Assembly (NCBI GenBank): GCA_900321365.1
Contig: ONVT01000196.1
Coordinates: forward strand, 1 to 6,257
Length of the DNA stretch: 6,257 nt
Direction of reading: 5' to 3'
From: an uncultured Eubacteriales bacterium
GTDB lineage: Bacteria; Bacillota_A; Clostridia; Lachnospirales; Lachnospiraceae
Shown here: positions 1-5,253 of the stretch, one piece after another
How the letters are laid out: every line of letters starts with the position of its first letter
How positions within the stretch are numbered: the first letter of the stretch is position 1
Notes under the pieces: generated by a model
What the model was told of the DNA's origin: nothing
What the model saw: only the letters and a program-made list of their open reading frames with translations
The model's database searches: none
Program-made: the position numbers and the translations under genes

Positions 1-39
1 GGCATGAGGTGTCAGCGAAGCTGACGGAGTCCTGATGCC
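1..39. repeat. Imperfect nested stem-loop at window edge
   Basis: The outer arms 1-9 and 31-39 pair with one mismatch. Inside them GTCAGC (11-16) and GCTGAC (20-25) form a perfect 6-bp stem around GAA. Read leftward, the structure lies about 70 bases beyond the stop codon of the acyl carrier protein gene, so it could mark the 3' end of that transcript. No T-run is visible because the window ends there. It could equally be one copy of a dispersed palindromic repeat. Confidence 0.55.
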
Positions 40-106
40 ATAGTGAAATCGTCCAAAACGGAAAAGAATTTCGTTCGCGAGTATAGACAATTATGACAGG
101 TCAGTA

Positions 107-343
107 TTATGACTGTTCTGCCTGGAGTCTTTCCACCATGCTCGCCAGACCACTGATGGAATTGAAATTCTCCTCCACGATCTCTTCATAGGGAATCGTG
201 ATGTTGAACTCCATCGACAGTGTGGAGATGATTCCGGTAATCGTGAGGGAATCAAGAATTCCATCGTCAACCAGCGTATCCGAGGATGTAAAGTCAATCT
301 CCGGAAATTCTTCTGACAGCAGTGCCAAAACCTTTTCTTCCAT
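107..343 (-). CDS. Acyl carrier protein (phosphopantetheine-binding), DltC-like size
   Basis: This is a 78-residue acidic protein with the layout of an acyl/peptidyl carrier protein: helix 1 (residues 2-12), a loop ending in D-D-G-I-L-D-S-L (26-33), helix 2 (32-46) and a final helix (63-75). Ser32 in the D-S-L motif is the expected 4'-phosphopantetheine attachment site. The ATG is supported by AAGGAG nine bases upstream (minus strand, about 353-358). Such proteins carry an acyl or aminoacyl thioester for a partner ligase or transferase. The small size and the I-P-Y-E-E segment fit stand-alone carriers used with an AMP-dependent ligase and a membrane O-acyltransferase (Dlt-like), as well as fatty-acid ACPs. 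No partner gene is in the window, and nothing codes between the stop and the left edge, so substrate is unknown. Family call is strong; role is open. Confidence 0.9.
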   Translation of the reverse strand: MEEKVLALLSEEFPEIDFTSSDTLVDDGILDSLTITGIISTLSMEFNITIPYEEIVEENFNSISGLASMVERLQAEQS

Positions 344-602
344 GTGAAGCAGCTCCTTTCTGTTGGTCAGCTTTATAATACTGTTTTCCTTTTTTGGCGT
401 TTTTCTTTTTTTGTGCGAATAACTACTTTATTGTATTCTTCTTTACAGTAGAAAGCAAATCCAGGTGCTCCTGTTTTCTCATTCCATATTCTCGCATTCC
501 ATATTGTCAGCCTCGGGCGGGGAATACAGGCGATTTACAGTTTTTTCCACGAGAAATTATGCAGAAGATGCAAAATAGGAGGCTTGCAGGCTCTGTTTTG
601 TG
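344..602. other. AT-rich non-coding region between divergent genes
   Basis: No credible gene is visible. The frame open over 394-630 starts at TTG without a ribosome binding site and is low in complexity. The part next to the carrier protein gene (360-420) is T-rich on the plus strand, giving an A-rich leader for that gene. A TATTAT box on the minus strand (375-380) could be its -10 element, but no matching -35 is seen. The rest holds the 15-bp tandem repeat at 480-509 and leads to the TATAAT box at 603. Confidence 0.6.
480..509 (+). repeat. Two tandem 15-bp direct repeats
   Basis: The copies CATTCCATATTCTCG (480-494) and CATTCCATATTGTCA (495-509) share their first 11 bases and 13 of 15 overall. 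They lie about 95 bases upstream of the TATAAT box at 603-608. Tandem sites of this size and position can be binding sites for a regulator on one face of the DNA, but no regulator is identified and a chance duplication is possible. Confidence 0.5.
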
Positions 603-608
603 TATAAT
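603..608 (+). promoter_or_regulatory. Candidate -10 box for the small ORF
   Basis: A perfect TATAAT lies about 70 bases before the small ORF at 677. TTGCAG at 584-589 is only 13 bases upstream, too close for a standard -35. The box is therefore either activator-dependent or incidental. The leader that would follow is purine-rich, with two copies of CGATAGAA. Confidence 0.35.
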
Positions 609-676
609 GTGTTTATATGCTGCAGAATGATCGATAGAAGGAACGATAGAAAGATCAGAAGAAGGAGGACAGGAAG

Positions 677-826
677 ATGCCGGAGAGACCACACAGCCGG
701 AAGGTGAAGATTGAAGAGGGGACAGCGGAAGTGAAGAAAGGGGAGAAGATCTCCTCGAATCTGCGTGCTTCTGAGATGGAAGCGGAAGATAAGAAAAGAG
801 ATGAGAAGAGTGTGAAACAGAACTGA
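677..826 (+). CDS. Putative small, highly charged protein of unknown function (49 aa)
   Basis: The ATG at 677 has AAGGAGG at 662-668, eight bases upstream, the best-matched ribosome binding site in the window. A TATAAT box lies about 70 bases further up. The predicted 49 residues begin M-P-E-R-P-H-S-R-K and contain 9 Lys, 9 Glu, 4 Arg and 2 Asp, with no hydrophobic segment, signal peptide or Cys pair. It would be a soluble, probably disordered cytoplasmic peptide. I do not recognise a family. The R-P-H-S-R start recalls small Lachnospiraceae proteins, but that is recollection only. It sits 171 bases before the protease gene in the same direction with no terminator between, so co-transcription is plausible. 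The alternative is a purine-rich stretch open by chance, as the low T content favours open frames. Confidence 0.5.
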   Translation: MPERPHSRKVKIEEGTAEVKKGEKISSNLRASEMEAEDKKRDEKSVKQN

Positions 827-903
827 TACGAGTTGTTCAGCTCCCCATTGTTTTGCATGAACATAGAGAAAGAGTGGCTGATGCCTGGCAAGACAGATTG
901 AAT

Positions 904-954
904 TCAGAGGATTGCAGAAATCAGAGGACTGCAGAATTTCATGGGATGCAGAGA
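904..954 (+). repeat. 17-bp tandem repeat in the protease leader
   Basis: The units at 904-920 and 921-937 differ at only two positions (TCAGAGGAYTGCAGAAW). A third, degenerate unit (938-954) keeps GATGCAGA. They fill the gap of 827-997, which otherwise shows no gene: a frame open from 853 has no ribosome binding site and runs into the protease in another frame. The repeat may only reflect slippage in purine-rich DNA. Confidence 0.6.
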
Positions 955-997
955 GAAAAGGGAAGAAAGAAAAGTGACCAACCGACGGGAGTAAGCT

Positions 998-3445
998 ATG
1001 AACAGACATGGACTTGGAATCATCAGAAAAACCGCGCTTGTCGTGGCGGCCGCGGCCATGCTCATCTGCCAGGGCGCATTTGCGAAAGGGACGGATACAA
1101 ACTATTCACAGGTGAACGGTGAGGTCGCTGCCGGCGCAAGGAAGAAGTATACGAAGCTGCGAGGCAAGGGCAAAGATTCGGTCACGATCATGGTTTACAT
1201 GATCGGATCCGACCTTGAGAGCAAGAGCGGAATGGCGACGGCGGACCTGAACGAAATGGTCTACAGCGGCCTGAATAATAAGAAAGTCAATGTGATCGTC
1301 GAGACCGGCGGATGCCGGAGATGGCGCAACTCTGTCATTAACGCGAAAAAGCTCCAGCGATGGGCTGTGAACGGACAGGGTATTGCCCTTCTGGAGGAGG
1401 ACAGCCTGTCTCCGATGACGGATGAGGATGAGCTGGCGGATTTTATTCAATTCTGCGTGAAGAAGGCTCCCGCGGACCGCTATATGCTGATCTTCTGGGA
1501 TCATGGAGCCGGCTCTGTCAGCGGCTTTGGTTATGATGAGTCATATCCGAACGATACCATGAACATCGGGGAGATCTCAAAGGCGTTGAAAAAGGGCGGC
1601 GTGAAGTTCGATTTTATCGGTTTTGACGCCTGCCTCATGGCGACGCTGGAGACGGCGATCGCGATCGAGCCGTACGCGGACTATATGATTGCCAGTGAGG
1701 AATCGGAGCCGGGAACGGGCTGGTACTACACGAACTGGCTGCAGATGCTCAGCGAGAATTCCTCGACGAATACTCTGAATCTCGGGAGACGGATCTGCGA
1801 TGATTTCACTTCAAAAAACCTGATGTACGCCAGCTCCACGGGAACGACACTCTCGGTCACAGACCTGTCTGAGCTGGAAGGGATTGTCGCGAAGAATCTT
1901 GCCGCCTTCGGGGCAGGGCTGACGCAGCAGTTGAAGGAGAAGGATTACATGAGCGTTGCGAAGGCGCGCTGCGACAGCAGGGAATTCTCTCCCAGCAGCA
2001 GGCTGGATCAGATCGACCTGGTGGACTTCTGCAACCGGCTGGGTTCTTCCCAGAGCCAGAAGCTTGCGGATTCTATCCGTTCCGCGGTGAAGTATAATCG
2101 CGTGAACAATGTGTCAAACGCATACGGCCTGAGCATTTATTTTCCGAACTCGAGCCTTAAGAACGTGAATTCAATGATCAGCCTGTGCCAGGACATTGGC
2201 CTCGATTCCGGCTGGATGGATGGGATCCGCACATATGCGAGTCTTGAGCAGTCCGGCCAGATCGCGGCGAACGCTTCCCACAGCTGGGGCAGCACGTCGG
2301 GAAGCCTGGTTGACATCCTCCTGGGATCCGGCAGCAGCGGGGACGGAAGCTATGATTCCTCTGTGACGACCAGCTTTCTGGATGCTCTGTTCGGCACTTC
2401 GGATTCTTACGCGGACAGTTATGAGACCTATGATTCCTACAGCTCCATGAGTGAGTCGGATATCTTTGATTTGCTTTCGCAGGCTGCCTACGGATCCTAC
2501 GGCGGCAGTTCATCCGGACCGTATGGTTCCTCCGGAAGTTCTACCGGATATTCTTCCGGTTCGTATGGTTCATATGGTTCCTCAGGATTGTATGGCTCCT
2601 ATGGATCTTCAGGATCCTATGGAAGCACCTACGGCCAGAGCTCAGGAAGCCTTCTGGATATCCTGACCGGAGGATACGCCTCCACGGACGGCCTGTACTA
2701 CGGTGCAAATGACTATTCGTCTGTCTGGTCAGACAGTGATTACGAGGATCCCTCTGCGGGCGGCAGCCTCCTGGGCCTTGCGGCGGAGCTGCTGTTCGGA
2801 CGCGCGCCTGTCAGCTCCACTACACTTCAGCTTACTCAGAAGGACGGGAAGAACGTGCTTCATCTGGATGAGGACAAGTGGGAGCAGATCACCGCAGCGG
2901 AGCTGGAGGTGTTCGTGGATGACGGCGGCGGCTACCTTGATCTTGGCCTGGACAATGTGCTCTCCTATACCGATGACGGAGACCTGATTGACGAGTGGGA
3001 CGGAACCTGGCTCACCCTGAACGGGCAGGCGGTTGCGATCTATCCGGTCAGTGACGAGGATGAGGATGAGGACGGACTCTATATCACGACGAAGTTCATC
3101 CCTGCCTTTCTGAACGGAGACCGGATCAATCTGATGGTCGAGTTCAATGAGGAGACGGGCGAGGATACTGTGCTCGGAGCGAAGAGAGTGCTTCCGACGG
3201 GCGTCCAGGAGAAGGGTTATACACCGCTTCAGGAAGGAGATGAGATCCAGCCGATCTGCGATTATTTCACCTATGACGGATCATTTGAAGGCAGCTATAA
3301 GCTTGGAGACGCGGTCACGGTTCCCGCAGACGGCGTTCTTTCTATTGCCAACCGCAAAATAACCGGAGGTGAGCGGATGCTCTACACGGTCCGCCTGACC
3401 GATATATATCAGGCACACTACTGGGTGCCGCTGATCGAGGCGTAA
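998..3445 (+). CDS. Secreted clostripain-family (C11) cysteine peptidase
   Basis: This 815-residue protein has a signal peptide: basic start, hydrophobic core 12-24, likely cut after A-F-A (29). The peptidase domain spans about 60-415. It opens with T-I-M-V-Y-M-I-G-S-D-L-E, carries the catalytic histidine in F-W-D-H-G-A-G (His169) and the nucleophile in G-F-D-A-C-L-M-A (Cys212). This is the dyad order of clan CD family C11, whose members cut after Arg or Lys. Asp210, two residues before the Cys, is where characterised C11 enzymes place the acidic S1 residue, so basic specificity is inferred. Lysines 195-203 between His and Cys could serve for self-cleavage, unproven. Residues 434-600 form a Gly/Ser/Tyr-rich linker. 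Residues 606-815 form an acidic region with an E/D run at 686-692. No sortase motif or C-terminal membrane segment is seen, so release into the medium is likely. GGGAG at 987-991 supports the start. No clear terminator follows. Confidence 0.92.
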   Translation: MNRHGLGIIRKTALVVAAAAMLICQGAFAKGTDTNYSQVNGEVAAGARKKYTKLRGKGKDSVTIMVYMIGSDLESKSGMATADLNEMVYSGLNNKKVNVIVETGGCRRWRNSVINAKKLQRWAVNGQGIALLEEDSLSPMTDEDELADFIQFCVKKAPADRYMLIFWDHGAGSVSGFGYDESYPNDTMNIGEISKALKKGGVKFDFIGFDACLMATLETAIAIEPYADYMIASEESEPGTGWYYTNWLQMLSENSSTNTLNLGRRICDDFTSKNLMYASSTGTTLSVTDLSELEGIVAKNLAAFGAGLTQQLKEKDYMSVAKARCDSREFSPSSRLDQIDLVDFCNRLGSSQSQKLADSIRSAVKYNRVNNVSNAYGLSIYFPNSSLKNVNSMISLCQDIGLDSGWMDGIRTYASLEQSGQIAANASHSWGSTSGSLVDILLGSGSSGDGSYDSSVTTSFLDALFGTSDSYADSYETYDSYSSMSESDIFDLLSQAAYGSYGGSSSGPYGSSGSSTGYSSGSYGSYGSSGLYGSYGSSGSYGSTYGQSSGSLLDILTGGYASTDGLYYGANDYSSVWSDSDYEDPSAGGSLLGLAAELLFGRAPVSSTTLQLTQKDGKNVLHLDEDKWEQITAAELEVFVDDGGGYLDLGLDNVLSYTDDGDLIDEWDGTWLTLNGQAVAIYPVSDEDEDEDGLYITTKFIPAFLNGDRINLMVEFNEETGEDTVLGAKRVLPTGVQEKGYTPLQEGDEIQPICDYFTYDGSFEGSYKLGDAVTVPADGVLSIANRKITGGERMLYTVRLTDIYQAHYWVPLIEA
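2492..2644 (+). repeat. Gly/Ser/Tyr low-complexity repeat inside the protease gene
   Basis: This stretch encodes protease residues 499-549, built almost only from Gly, Ser and Tyr in irregular G-S-Y-G-S and Y-G-S-S-G units. At DNA level, variants of TATGGTTCC and TCCTATGG recur, with synonymous changes between copies, so the repeat is not a fresh expansion. It is the core of a longer flexible linker (about 434-600) that joins the catalytic domain to the C-terminal region. Confidence 0.85.
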
Positions 3446-3630
3446 TCCTTCCGGAGAGATTATCTGAATTGATTGCGATACGTCTCTTTTCAAAGAAGCA
3501 AAAATATCGTACACTGTCTGCATAGGGTTTTTATTCCCGATGCTGCGTGATTATGGCAGTTATCCGCAGGGAAGATCGGGAGGGACGGCACCGGCACCAT
3601 ACCCGGGAGAAGGTCAGGGTGGGGGCTTCC

Positions 3631-4719
3631 ATGATGAAGTGGATGGAGCGGTTCTCAGCGTTCATCAACAAGGACGTAGAGAATCCAAACGAATCGAAAA
3701 AAACTGCGGTGATGACCCGCTGTATCTGTTCGGTGATGATCGTTTATTTCATCGGCCAGACTATTTTCGTGTTGTTCCACGGCTATTACCGCTTTGTCTT
3801 ATTTCCGGCCGGGATACTTGTCATCTACGGGTTCGCATTTTACCTGACCTATTCCAGCCGTACGACTCTCGCATACTATCTGCTCATTCTCCTGGCACTT
3901 GGCTGGTGTTTTATCAGCACGGATCTCTATGGGTGGAACACGGGTGCCCAGTATGGGTACTGTACCATCCTTGTCTATATCTTCAACGGGACAAAACCGT
4001 TAAAACGAAAGCTGATCGACGGCCTGGTTCTGCTGGTGGTCGGCTTCATGACATTCATGTTCGCGATAACCGGAAAGCCGGTCTATGTGATGTCTCTCAG
4101 CCAGATTGTTGTCCAGGAGTCTCTGAACATGCTCTCAACCCTGGTCAATCTGGCGCTGATTACGACGATCTTCGCTCATGGTACGCTGGACGCTGAGAGA
4201 AAACTGATGGATTACAACCGTGAGATGACGCATCAGGCTGAGACAGATGCGCTGACCGGATTGATGAACCGCAGGGCCGGTGAGAAGTATTTTGAGGAGA
4301 TTCACAGGCGCTCTCTCCAGGAGGGATTTTTTGTCAATGTCGTCATGGGAGATATTGATTTCTTCAAGCAGGTGAATGACACCTACGGCCATGACGCGGG
4401 GGATGAAGTCCTGAAAGTGCTTGCTGCCAGATTCATGGAATTCATGGAAGGAAAGGGAGCGGTTGCCCGGTGGGGCGGCGAGGAATTCCTGTTTGTCCTG
4501 ATCAACATGAACGGAGATATGGCCTATTTCGAGATGGAGAAGCTGTGCCAGAGCATCCGGAAGCTTACAATCCATGCCGGGGAAGAGGAACTCCAGGTTA
4601 CGATGACATTCGGAATCGAGGAGTGTGGAAAAGATCAGTCGATGGAGGACGCGCTTGAGGCGGCCGACAGGAAGCTGTATATGGGCAAGGCGCGCGGAAG
4701 AAACCAGGTGGTTATGTAA
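3631..4719 (+). CDS. Membrane diguanylate cyclase (GGDEF domain, GGEEF variant)
   Basis: From ATG 3631 the product is 362 residues. About six hydrophobic segments (roughly 31-50, 54-75, 79-97, 106-118, 129-147, 166-185) form a sensor of no family I can name. A short helical linker (187-203) leads to a GGDEF domain: D-A-L-T-G-L-M-N-R-R (206-215), metal-binding Asp241 in G-D-I-D-F-F-K, and G-G-E-E-F at 282-286. These residues indicate active synthesis of c-di-GMP from two GTP. The inhibitory RxxD site before GGEEF is replaced by E-G-K-G (273-276), so product inhibition at that site is probably absent. The frame extends upstream to ATG 3553 or GTG 3547, but neither has a ribosome binding site and the extra residues are an unusual Arg/His-rich stretch. 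GGTGGGGG at 3619-3626 favours 3631 or 3634. The gap 3446-3630 shows no gene or clear promoter. Confidence 0.9.
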   Translation: MMKWMERFSAFINKDVENPNESKKTAVMTRCICSVMIVYFIGQTIFVLFHGYYRFVLFPAGILVIYGFAFYLTYSSRTTLAYYLLILLALGWCFISTDLYGWNTGAQYGYCTILVYIFNGTKPLKRKLIDGLVLLVVGFMTFMFAITGKPVYVMSLSQIVVQESLNMLSTLVNLALITTIFAHGTLDAERKLMDYNREMTHQAETDALTGLMNRRAGEKYFEEIHRRSLQEGFFVNVVMGDIDFFKQVNDTYGHDAGDEVLKVLAARFMEFMEGKGAVARWGGEEFLFVLINMNGDMAYFEMEKLCQSIRKLTIHAGEEELQVTMTFGIEECGKDQSMEDALEAADRKLYMGKARGRNQVVM

Positions 4720-4800
4720 GGACCTGTACATAAATACCTTATACATCCTGCTTGTCTTTTCCTTCGATATGTACCAGGTAAAAACTTTACATAGCCGGGG
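4719..4800 (+). repeat. Dispersed repeat, copy A, abutting the cyclase stop codon
   Basis: Starting at the last base of the TAA stop, this stretch aligns along its length with 6173-6257. Shared blocks, in the same order and nearly the same spacing, are AGGAnCTGTAyATAAAT, TTTTCCTTCGA, CCAGGyAAAAA and CATAGC. It encodes no protein. The 5' block also resembles the arms of the palindrome at 5149-5215. It is probably a member of a mobile or amplified non-coding repeat family. Confidence 0.7.
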
Positions 4801-4831
4801 CCGGCAAAAAATGCTTGCATTTTTTGTCCGG
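4801..4831. repeat. A/T-tract inverted repeat, possible bidirectional terminator
   Basis: CCGGCAAAAAATGC (4801-4814) pairs with GCATTTTTTGTCCGG (4817-4831), leaving one unpaired base. As RNA it would close on a CTTG loop. The T-tract sits inside the stem opposite an A-tract, a layout compatible with a weak terminator for the cyclase on one strand and for leftward transcription on the other. It follows repeat copy A directly and may be part of that unit. Confidence 0.5.
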
Positions 4832-4843
4832 GTGTGGCATATT
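4815..4843 (+). promoter_or_regulatory. Weak candidate promoter for the tRNA
   Basis: TTGCAT (4815-4820) and CATATT (4838-4843) are 17 bases apart. Transcription would start near 4850, about 24 bases before the tRNA. The -35 matches consensus only at TTG, and it lies in the right arm of the inverted repeat, so the call is tentative. Confidence 0.3.
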
Positions 4844-4873
4844 AGTCGAGTACGAAACAGCGCGTTCGTATCC

Positions 4874-4946
4874 GGAGACGTAGCTCAGCTGGGAGAGCAA
4901 CTGCTTGACGTGTAGTAGGTCACAGGTTCAAGTCCTGCCGTCTCCA
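4874..4946 (+). tRNA. tRNA-Val (anticodon GAC)
   Basis: A full cloverleaf can be drawn. The acceptor stem GGAGACG/CGTCTCC has seven pairs, the D-arm is GCTC/GAGC, and the anticodon stem ACTGC/GTAGT surrounds the loop TTGACGT, giving anticodon GAC at 4907-4909 for GUC and GUU valine codons. The T-loop is TTCAAGT and the discriminator base is A. Two departures are visible: a G-U pair in the anticodon stem (4903 with 4913) and an A-C mismatch at the base of the T-stem (4922 with 4938). CCA is not encoded. It stands alone, with its own terminator just downstream. Confidence 0.93.
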
Positions 4947-4949
4947 TAT

Positions 4950-4983
4950 CGGGAGTCTTCCGCATGGAAGGCTCCCGGTTTTT
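4950..4983 (+). terminator. Intrinsic terminator of the tRNA transcript
   Basis: A 12-bp stem (4950-4961 with 4966-4977, one T-G pair) closes on a GCAT loop and is followed by five T residues (4979-4983). It starts three bases after the tRNA, so the tRNA is a single-gene transcript. Confidence 0.93.
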
Positions 4984-4986
4984 CGG

Positions 4987-5015
4987 TTGACAAACGATCA
5001 CAGATAGCGGATAAT
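4987..5015 (+). promoter_or_regulatory. Near-consensus sigma-A promoter
   Basis: TTGACA (4987-4992) and GATAAT (5010-5015) are separated by exactly 17 bases, 11 of 12 matches to consensus. It starts only three bases after the T-run of the tRNA terminator. Transcription should begin near 5022 and run rightward through the structured region to the sugar kinase, about 230 bases away. Confidence 0.8.
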
Positions 5016-5021
5016 GTGTGT

Positions 5022-5141
5022 GAGCGGCGGGAAACCGATTGAGGGGACGCCGGATATATTATATGACAACTGTCGATCGTCTCTTCGAAGACGAATTTCT
5101 CCACTTACCCAAAGAAAGGAACCGCGAAAGCGGTTCCTTTC
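5022..5141 (+). other. Structured 5' leader or small RNA, family unknown
   Basis: From the strong promoter to the hairpin there is no credible ORF: the frame open from 5014 begins inside the -10 box with no ribosome binding site. Possible helices are CGGCG/CGCCG (5025-5029 with 5048-5052), TCGTCT/AGACGA (5077-5082 with 5089-5094), and a perfect 12-bp stem GAAAGGAACCGC/GCGGTTCCTTTC closed by a GAAA tetraloop (5114-5141). No T-run follows the last stem, so it is not a standard terminator. I looked for c-di-GMP and TPP riboswitch core motifs and did not find them. It may be a kinase leader or a short independent RNA. Confidence 0.45.
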
Positions 5142-5148
5142 GACGTTA

Positions 5149-5215
5149 AGGAGCTGTTCAGAAATAACTTGTGAAAAGACAGGCAAGATTCATGAGTTGT
5201 TTCTGAACAGCTCCT
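5149..5215. repeat. 65-bp palindromic element (copy B), MITE-like or cis-regulatory hairpin
   Basis: The arm AGGAGCTGTTCAGAAATAAC (5149-5168) continues to 5173 and pairs with 5191-5215 at 22 of 25 positions, around a 17-base loop. The outer arm shares AGGAnCTGTnnAnAAAT and ACTTGT with the repeats at 4719 and 6173. No target-site duplication is obvious (TTAA left, GAGG right). It ends 20 bases before the kinase ribosome binding site, so as RNA it would form a long hairpin just ahead of translation. Confidence 0.8.
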
Positions 5216-5253
5216 GAGGAAACTTGCAAAAAACCAGGAGGGACCGGAAAACC

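Noticed and set aside
351..359. AGGAGCTG near the carrier gene as a repeat copy
   Set aside because: Only eight bases match the repeat terminus, and they are explained by the ribosome binding site.
394..630. Open frame of 78 codons on the plus strand
   Set aside because: TTG start, no ribosome binding site, Phe/Cys-rich product from T-rich DNA. It overlaps the likely promoter region of the next ORF.
557..1009. 150-codon open frame on the minus strand
   Set aside because: It is the complement of purine-rich DNA, which rarely gives stops in that frame. It overlaps the better supported small ORF and the protease start.
853..1122. 89-codon frame before and into the protease gene
   Set aside because: No ribosome binding site, and it passes through the tandem repeat and the protease signal peptide in another frame.
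3540..4196. 218-codon frame overlapping the cyclase
   Set aside because: It is out of frame with the clear GGDEF protein, has no ribosome binding site, and its product has no domain-like pattern.
4905..4910. TTGACG as a -35 box
   Set aside because: It is the anticodon loop of the tRNA, and no -10 box follows at proper distance.
5014..5217. 67-codon frame after the strong promoter
   Set aside because: Its ATG lies in the -10 box, upstream of the predicted transcript start, with no ribosome binding site, and it runs through the palindrome.
5022..5253. c-di-GMP riboswitch linked to the cyclase next door
   Set aside because: The conserved core of class I (GCAAA and CGCAAAGC pairing region) is not present, and class II features are not recognisable.
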